Positions 15,101 to 16,821 of a DNA stretch of 16,821 nucleotides are shown piece by piece. The translations under genes were made by a program, and so were the position numbers. Each line of letters opens with the position of its first letter. Within the stretch, counting starts at the first letter, position 1. The notes beneath the pieces were generated by a model. The model was not told where the DNA came from. It worked only from the letters and a program-made list of their open reading frames with translations, and did not search any database. The stretch comes from Chrysochromulina parva (Eukaryota; Haptophyta; Prymnesiales; Chrysochromulinaceae), in contig PJAB01001153.1 in the NCBI GenBank assembly GCA_002887195.1, positions 1 to 16,821 of the forward strand, in the 5' to 3' direction.

Positions 15101-16072
15101 GCCCAGTCCGTGAGGTCATCAGTGGTCATCAGGGGTCATCAGTCGTCATCAGCGGTCATCAGAGGTCATCAGTGGTCATCAGCGGCCATCAGCGGCACTC
15201 ACCTGCAAGTCCAGTCCGTGTGAGCGTCCGCGCGTCCACACGCACCGGTAGCCCGGCTGCGACGCCGCCGGAGACGACGAGGGCGCACCACCCGACGGCA
15301 GGCCCGCCGCTGCCGATGAAGGAAGCGGAGCGTCGCGCGCGTTGGCCGCGGCCGACGAGGACGGCGCGCTGCCAGAGGCGGCGGCGGCGTTCGGCGGCGT
15401 CGGCGGCGGCGGCGGCAGCTCGAGCGCCCGCGAGTCGAGCGGCAGCGTGCCACGCCATCGCACGCGCTCCAGCCGCACAAAGTCCATCCCGAGCAGATTG
15501 TAGTCCACCTTGAACTGCAGCAGATGAGGCACGTGCGCCTCGTGCGGCTGCCGCGGCCGCCGCTGGCAGAAGCCGCGCATGAAGAGTCGTGCGGCCGGCT
15601 CGACGTCGCCTGGCCGTACCATCTGCACGTGCAAGAACGGGCGCGGCTCCTCGTGGTAGCCGTAAAAGGGCGTGCGGCTCACCACGCTCAGATTGTACAC
15701 GAGCGCCTGGTTGGCTCCGAGGTGCTGCTGAGGCTGCTGCTGCTGCCCGTCGCCGCTCTGCCGAAGCTGATCCTCGAGCTCGTTGGCAAGCTCGCGCAGT
15801 GATGCCTCGTCGGTGCGCTCGCCGTCAAAAGGCACGTAAAAGGAGCGGAAGAAGCCGTGGAAGTGCACGCACGCCTTCTGCCCTCGCGGCGTGCCGCCGA
15901 ACACGCGCACCAGAGGCACCTGGCGCAGCTCGCGGTGAGTGAGCGGCGAGACAATCGGGTCGAGCTCGGCGTTTGGCTTCGAATGCGCGAGGTCGATGTC
16001 GACGATTCGTAGCGCGAAGTGGCACGTCGGCGCGACGGCCGGAGCTTCGTCGTCATCGCAATCGGCGGCCAT
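2936..16072 (-). CDS. REV3: DNA polymerase zeta catalytic subunit (REV3), 24 exons
   Basis: Family-B translesion polymerase that extends from mismatched or damaged ends with REV7 and the POLD2/POLD3-type subunits in the nucleus (known). Exons in transcript order: 15203-16072, 15020-15094, 14748-14933, 13672-14640, 13393-13474, 13066-13157, 12870-12956, 9475-12672, 8934-9278, 8521-8700, 8082-8158, 7512-7871, 7248-7344, 6858-6965, 6457-6731, 6013-6187, 5738-5875, 5444-5602, 4894-4973, 4602-4682, 4340-4490, 3855-3989, 3458-3639, 2936-3374. They sum to 8541 bases and 2846 residues (human 3130), with matching phases. Motif A DFRSLYPS, motif B KLIANVTYG and motif C YGDTDS are intact, as are both C-terminal Cys clusters. 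Start ATG 16072 is chosen; an in-frame Met 12 codons upstream (16108) is possible. Exon 8 could instead end at 9454. Intron 22 needs a GC donor. I see no frame break, so the gene looks functional. Confidence 0.96.
3375..3457 (-). repeat. REV3 intron 23: starts with a copy of exon 24
   Basis: 83 bp, the shortest intron and free of decamers. The donor side GTACAAGCTCGAGATGCG and the exon 24 start GTACAAGCAGGAGATGCG match at 16 of 18 positions, followed by a shared CTCGCG. The acceptor has a good pyrimidine tract (CCTCTTCCCCACAG). Confidence 0.93.
3603..3854 (-). repeat. REV3 intron 22: GC donor, decamers and exon 23 copies
   Basis: 215-bp intron (3640-3854) with donor CGGCAG|GCGAGT (GC instead of GT) and acceptor CATCAG|GAGTCAG. 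It contains one full extra copy of the exon 23 edge (about 3674-3712, spacing 70) and a composite piece at 3746-3786 that joins a copy of the exon 22 end to the exon 23 start. gaggtcatca decamers lie at 3786-3843. Confidence 0.88.
3961..4180 (-). repeat. 61-bp array of the exon 22 acceptor edge
   Basis: The shared tccgacttg marker lies at 3964, 4025, 4086 and 4147, exactly 61 bp apart. Each unit has a CATCAG or diverged TAG acceptor followed by GTGCGCCTGGGCACGTACAA and GTCGGAG. The fourth copy is diverged. Only the 3964 copy continues into the exon. Confidence 0.95.
4186..4339 (-). repeat. REV3 intron 21, donor half: decamers
   Basis: ggtggcaatca / agtggcaatca units, about ten, at 4195-4290 (plus strand). 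The donor GAG|GTGCGCCTG repeats the exon 22 start CAG|GTGCGCCTG. Confidence 0.88.
4491..4601 (-). repeat. REV3 intron 20: the most regular decamer array
   Basis: 111 bp. Plus strand gtggcactca is repeated about eight times in tandem at 4511-4590. Donor GACGG|GTGCGCTGCTGA and acceptor CACAG|GTGCGCTGCTGA share 12 bases. Confidence 0.94.
4683..4893 (-). repeat. REV3 intron 19: decamers between GTACGTGGGCTAC copies
   Basis: 211 bp. Donor AAGAG|GTACGTGGGCTACC and acceptor TATAG|GTACGTGGGCTACA share 14 bases. The middle is about seventeen gaggccatcc / gtggccatca / gaggtcatca decamers (plus strand). Confidence 0.93.
4931..5247 (-). repeat. 82-bp array of the exon 19 acceptor edge
   Basis: Copies begin at 4931, 5013, 5095 and 5177. 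Each contains a CTAATTGCAG acceptor, the first 42 bases of exon 19 (GTGACCGCTGCGAATCC...) and two or three decamers. Only the 4931 copy continues into the conserved KVYHPCVLCTKKR. About 50 bp at 5248-5297 is unique. Confidence 0.95.
5298..5480 (-). repeat. 63-bp array containing two extra complete micro-exons of exon 18
   Basis: Units begin at 5298, 5361 and 5424. The two intronic copies hold a 33-nt segment (5381-5413 and 5318-5350) identical or nearly so to the last 33 nt of exon 18. Each is bounded by its own TGATTGCAG acceptor and GTGAGG donor and encodes AFITGRQIAAE. Confidence 0.95.
5603..5737 (-). repeat. REV3 intron 17 decamers
   Basis: 135 bp with mixed gaggcaatca units; GTGCAG occurs on both sides of the intron (GTGCAG|GTGAGT donor, GTGCAG|ACTGGG acceptor). 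Confidence 0.85.
5876..6012 (-). repeat. REV3 intron 16: exon 17 copy plus decamers
   Basis: 137 bp. Donor CCG|GTGGGCTCGGCCCTCC and acceptor CAG|GTGGGCTCGGCCCTCC share 23 bases, ending CATCGA. Between them are eight gtgcaatcag-type decamers (plus strand, 5886-5965). A donor at CAA|GTACCG is rejected because it would remove two residues that fit the family spacing. Confidence 0.93.
6188..6290 (-). repeat. REV3 intron 15, acceptor side
   Basis: Six or seven TGATTGCAAC / TGATTGCACC decamers at 6196-6258, with a second copy of the exon 16 start (CTGATGCCAACCACA, about 6260-6274) upstream of the real acceptor CATCAG|GCCCGATGCC. Confidence 0.88.
6300..6380 (-). repeat. (GGC)n tract in REV3 intron 15
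   Basis: A trinucleotide run of the same type and orientation as the exon 9 tract, here inside an intron just downstream of the exon 15 donor duplication. Its Pro/Gly/Ala readings in other frames are not coding. Confidence 0.85.
6421..6495 (-). repeat. 36-bp duplication across the exon 15 donor
   Basis: The last 36 bases of exon 15 (GCAATCTCGCGGATGC...AGCTCGAG) are repeated immediately after the donor, so the intron starts with a copy of the exon end. Copies begin at 6421 and 6457. Confidence 0.92.
6732..6857 (-). repeat. REV3 intron 14 decamers
   Basis: 126 bp; gaggccatca and gagctcatca units at 6775-6855 (plus strand). Donor CCGTCG|GTAATG directly follows motif A; acceptor GTGGCAG|GTGATC. 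Confidence 0.88.
6964..7245 (-). repeat. REV3 intron 13: decamers plus extra exon 14 acceptor
   Basis: About fifteen gaggtcatca / gaggccataa decamers (plus strand, 7048-7200). The first 35 bases of exon 14 (GTGGCCGAGCAGG...) occur again at about 7005-7041 behind a second acceptor, CCGGCAG. Confidence 0.9.
7345..7530 (-). repeat. REV3 intron 12: triplicated exon 12 end
   Basis: Copies of GGGATYGACTTCCACAG occur at the exon 12 donor, in mid-intron and at the intron end (starts 7517, 7427, 7350; spacings 90 and 77). The final copy supplies the acceptor TTCCACAG|CGTC. Between copies lie TTGCATGC- and CAGCGCTCTTGGGATCG-containing segments. Confidence 0.92.
7876..8073 (-). repeat. 33-bp array in REV3 intron 11
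   Basis: Six copies of a 33-bp unit (one shortened to 29) that on the plus strand starts ctccatcaagtagggtcc; the first begins at 7883. The period is a multiple of three. If the intron were retained the frame would continue through LRTLLDGARLH repeats to a stop. Unlike neighbouring arrays, the unit is not an evident exon copy. Confidence 0.93.
8135..8440 (-). repeat. 75-bp array of the exon 11 acceptor edge
   Basis: Copies begin at 8135, 8210, 8285 and 8360 (the last diverged). Each holds GGCAG|GTGATGGAGGACC plus the next exon 11 bases to GAGCTC, joined to four or five TGATTGCCAC / TGATGGCCAC decamers. Only the 8135 copy continues into exon 11. Confidence 0.94.
8435..8562 (-). repeat. Duplicate of the exon 10 donor edge
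   Basis: About 50 bp covering the last 40 bases of exon 10 and the donor GAG|GTGAGTGCC (8511-8562) is repeated at 8435-8484 in intron 10, 76 bp away, with a few ATGCAATCAG decamers (plus strand) between. Confidence 0.93.
8678..8840 (-). repeat. 55-bp array of the exon 10 acceptor edge
   Basis: Copies begin at 8678, 8733 and 8788. Each carries the TTGCAG acceptor and the first 23 bases of exon 10 (GTTGAGTTGCTCATCACG...), followed by ATGTGATTGC units. Only the 8678 copy runs on into the full exon. Confidence 0.93.
9072..9134 (-). repeat. (GGC)n tract encoding 21 glycines in REV3 exon 9
   Basis: An uninterrupted trinucleotide tract in the coding exon gives 21 consecutive Gly residues between GDAS and SVLRHLL. 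It lies between the predicted start of the exonuclease-like domain and the Exo-like motifs, so it is probably a surface loop. Confidence 0.95.
9279..9474 (-). repeat. REV3 intron 8 decamers
   Basis: On the plus strand, gtgcaatcaa, gcgcaatcaa and similar units from about 9290 to 9420. The acceptor GATGGCAG|ATGCCG is clear. The donor is the least certain of the gene: TTC|GTGATC (9474) is preferred because it gives better spacing to the conserved SVE and DPI positions; ATG|GTGCCC (9453) is in the same phase. Confidence 0.7.
11290..11361 (+). repeat. Decamer array inside coding exon 8, inverted orientation
   Basis: The plus strand here reads CTGATTGCCT-type decamers, the sequence found on the minus (coding) strand in the introns. 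On the REV3 coding strand it is therefore GGCAATCAGA-type and is translated in frame as ISGNQRQSES twice (30-bp period). It lies within the disordered linker. Confidence 0.9.
12291..12344 (-). repeat. 54-bp segment shared with exon 4 (copy 2)
   Basis: Identical over 54 bp to 13851-13904 in exon 4. It encodes EDEAPASLRQLRQLRQLG in the same frame and contains a 9-bp aagctgacg triplet of its own. Confidence 0.93.
12673..12869 (-). repeat. REV3 intron 7: decamer array between exon-edge copies
   Basis: 197 bp, holding about fifteen gaggcactca / gaggtcatca / gaggtcctca / gaggccatca decamers (plus strand). CGTCGCAG|GTGCCGATGCTC at the donor is matched by CGTCGCAG|GTGCAGATGCTC at the acceptor. Confidence 0.93.
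12957..13065 (-). repeat. REV3 intron 6: exon 7 copy plus decamers
   Basis: 109 bp. The exon 6 end and intron start GAG|GTGCTCCGGGCGATTGC is repeated exactly at the intron end and exon 7 start (20 bp). Between them lie nine or ten TGATTGCCAC / TAATTGCCTC decamers. Confidence 0.93.
13158..13322 (-). repeat. REV3 intron 5 decamer array
   Basis: On the plus strand, five consecutive gtgcaatcaa decamers (about 13270-13320) and mixed gaggcactca, gtggccatca and similar units; the acceptor is CTGATTGCAG|GCACG. Confidence 0.85.
13323..13431 (-). repeat. Duplicate of REV3 exon 5 end and donor within intron 5
   Basis: About 46 bp covering the 3' end of exon 5 and its donor (13386-13431) recur with a few changes at 13323-13368, 63 bp into intron 5. 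Both copies keep the (C/G)G|GTACGGC donor used in the model and an alternative TCC|GTGAGT. Confidence 0.85.
13500..13671 (-). repeat. REV3 intron 4: 41-bp tandem repeat with palindromic core
   Basis: Copies of gtctcgagagggagtc begin at 13508, 13561 and 13602, with a diverged one at 13643 (spacings 53, 41, 41). The junction of units contains gagactcagtctc, an inverted repeat with a one-base centre. Intron 4 spans 13475-13671. Its last nine bases CCCGAGCAG repeat the last nine of exon 4. This intron lacks the common decamer. Confidence 0.85.
13851..13904 (-). repeat. 54-bp segment shared with exon 8 (copy 1)
   Basis: Partner of 12291-12344. Both copies lie in coding exons of the disordered linker, 1560 bp apart and separated by four introns, so the copy moved as DNA rather than by local slippage. 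Confidence 0.93.
14641..14747 (-). repeat. REV3 intron 3: GAGCTGCCACT / TTGATTGCCA array
   Basis: 107 bp filled with alternating CTGAGCTGCCA and TTGATTGCCA units on the coding strand. Donor AAAG|GTGAGC and acceptor GAAG|GTGACG share only AAGGTGA. Confidence 0.85.
14934..15019 (-). repeat. REV3 intron 2: starts with a copy of exon 3
   Basis: 86 bp. The donor side (from 15019 downwards) and the start of exon 3 (from 14933 downwards) share about 40 bases beginning GTGCGCCGCACGCC and ending CGAGYGGACGTGA, with one mismatch. The rest is a few degenerate decamers ending TAATTGCAG. Confidence 0.95.
15095..15202 (-). repeat. REV3 intron 1: decamer array flanked by exon-end copies
   Basis: 108 bp. 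The core is eight or nine CTGATGACCN-type decamers on the coding strand. The last bases of exon 1, CGGACTGGACTTGCAG, are repeated with one change as the last bases of the intron. The AGTGCCGC that follows the donor GTG also begins exon 2. The whole intron is therefore flanked by a direct repeat of about 25 bp. Confidence 0.9.
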
Positions 16073-16198
16073 CGGCAGAGAAAAGGCCGATAGGAAAACT
16101 GAGTTCACGCACCGGCTCGTGAATGACGTGGTGCGCTGCTACCTGCGCTGCTCGCACACGTCTTTTCTACGAAGCCGGGTTTCGTCACCGAGGCCGTC
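16073..16198. promoter_or_regulatory. Shared 5' region of REV3 (minus) and ankyrin gene (plus)
   Basis: 126 bp between divergent start codons, without a TATA box or other motif I can name. If REV3 starts at the upstream Met (16108), the gap falls to 90 bp. An in-frame TGA at 16124-16126 precedes the ankyrin start. Confidence 0.6.
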
Positions 16199-16821
16199 AT
16201 GCACGCTATCGTAGATGCGCTCAGTCGCGGCGATGAGCTCCAGGACGCGAGTGGCAGCTTAGCGGCAGCCAACGCGATGTTCGACGCGCTCAATCGCGGC
16301 GACGAGGCCAAGGCCGTGGGCCTCATCGACAGCGTGACAGAAGCGGCCCACCTCGGCCTTTGCCTGCTTGAGGCATGTTTTATTGGTCACCCTAGGTGCA
16401 CGAGGCTGCTGCTCGCCGCCCACGCCGCCGTTGACCAGGCAGACAGCTATGGCCAAACGCCTCTGATCGCCGCCTGCGACGGAGGCCACGGCGACTGCGC
16501 GCAGCTTCTTCTCGCCGCCCACGCCACCGTCGACCTGGCAAACATCATCGGCTACACACCTCTGATCGCCGCCTGTGACAAAAGCCACGGCGGTTTCGTG
16601 CAGCTGCTGCTCGCCGCCCACGCCACCGTCGACCTGGCAAACAGCAACGGCCACACACCTCTGATCGCCGCCTGCGACAAAGGCGACGGCGGCTGCGTGC
16701 GGCTGCTGCTCGCCGCCCACGCCGCCGTCGACCAGGCAGACAGCGACGGCATCACGCCTCTGTACGCCGCCTGCAACAAAGGCCACGGCGACTGCGCGCA
16801 AATGCTCCTCGCCGCCCACGC
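16199..16821 (+). CDS. Ankyrin-repeat protein, 3' end beyond the window
   Basis: Frame open from ATG 16199 to the window edge (207 codons, no stop). ATG 16199 is the first Met after an in-frame TGA at 16124. The N-terminal 60 or so residues (MHAIVDALSRGDELQDASG...) are helical and contain a small repeat, VDALSRGDE / FDALNRGDE. From about residue 70 there are four 33-residue ankyrin repeats with the core TPLIAAC (TPLYAAC in the fourth), GHGDCAQLLLAAHA and (T/A)VDLAN or VDQAD, plus the start of a fifth. Ankyrin repeats mediate protein binding; no partner or further domain can be seen. The repeats are very similar in DNA as well as protein, suggesting recent expansion or homogenisation. Divergent from REV3. 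Confidence 0.9.
   Translation, partial: MHAIVDALSRGDELQDASGSLAAANAMFDALNRGDEAKAVGLIDSVTEAAHLGLCLLEACFIGHPRCTRLLLAAHAAVDQADSYGQTPLIAACDGGHGDCAQLLLAAHATVDLANIIGYTPLIAACDKSHGGFVQLLLAAHATVDLANSNGHTPLIAACDKGDGGCVRLLLAAHAAVDQADSDGITPLYAACNKGHGDCAQMLLAAH

Larger units (their letters stand above)
14748..16072 (-). other. REV3: REV3 N-terminal domain (exons 1-3)
   Basis: Residues 1-377. ALRIVDIDLAHSKPNAELD, then VPLVRVFGGTPRGQKACVHFHG, FYVPFDG, TPFYGYHEE and QPHEAHVPHLLQFKVDYNLLGMDF reproduce the REV3-specific N-terminal region in order. Exon 2 supplies CVELEADALCDEILNR, matching the ELEVDAVAADILNR region of animal REV3. A short Gln tract (QQQQPQQH) and a Pro/Ala/Ser-rich insert near the end of exon 1 are lineage-specific. 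Confidence 0.95.

Noticed and set aside
3640..15202. CRISPR array
   Set aside because: Direct repeats are 10 bp or contain exon sequence, there are no unique spacers of constant size, and the genes are eukaryotic.
3640..15202. Transposon-derived introner elements
   Set aside because: I see no common element sequence, terminal inverted repeats or short target-site duplications shared between introns. The flanking repeats differ per intron and are copies of the local exon. A whole-genome search could still change this.
2936..16072. REV3 as a pseudogene broken into fragments
   Set aside because: The fragments join with matching phases over 24 exons, all three polymerase motifs and the Cys clusters are intact, and no frame break is needed.
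16259..16819. 186-codon open frame on the minus strand
   Set aside because: It is the antisense of the ankyrin repeats and ends at the same repeat period. The plus reading gives clear ankyrin motifs.

Overview
The window is eukaryotic nuclear DNA, GC-rich, with compact multi-exon genes, GT-AG introns and short intergenic gaps. Gene content (ESCRT-III, cyclophilin, DNA polymerase zeta, ankyrin repeats) and style suggest a unicellular alga. A haptophyte is my best guess, partly because the cyclophilin has a signal-peptide plus transit-like leader. The phylum is not proven by anything here.

Layout: 1-709 has no gene I can assign. CHMP2A/VPS2-type ESCRT-III gene, minus strand, 710-1863, three exons. 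Secreted or plastid-type cyclophilin, plus strand, 2064-2761, two exons, head-to-head with CHMP2A across 200 bp. REV3, the catalytic subunit of DNA polymerase zeta, minus strand, 2936-16072. I resolve it into 24 exons whose phases agree throughout (8541 coding bases, 2846 residues). Ankyrin-repeat gene, plus strand, from 16199 and running off the window end, head-to-head with REV3 across 126 bp. The four genes are functionally unrelated (membrane remodelling, protein folding, translesion synthesis, protein binding), so the clustering gives no pathway.

The remarkable part is the intron structure of REV3. (1) Many introns begin with a near-perfect copy of the first bases of the next exon, or end with a copy of the last bases of the previous exon. 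This is the footprint expected if introns arose by tandem duplication of exon sequence carrying an AGGT. (2) Exon-edge segments with their splice sites are further amplified in tandem arrays of 33, 55, 61, 63, 75 and 82 bp. One array contains two extra complete 33-nt micro-exons with acceptor and donor. (3) Nearly all remaining intron sequence is a degenerate 10-bp repeat, on the coding strand roughly CTGATTGCCT, which carries a branch-site-like CTGAT and grades into the TTGCAG acceptor. (4) One array of the same decamer lies inside the largest coding exon in the opposite orientation and is translated. (5) 15 of 23 acceptors are AG|GT. CHMP2A intron 2 shows the same donor duplication with a different short repeat. 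The cyclophilin intron is instead a degenerate telomere-like hexamer repeat.

All exon coordinates come from reading splice consensus, phase and remembered family conservation. No alignment program or transcript was available.
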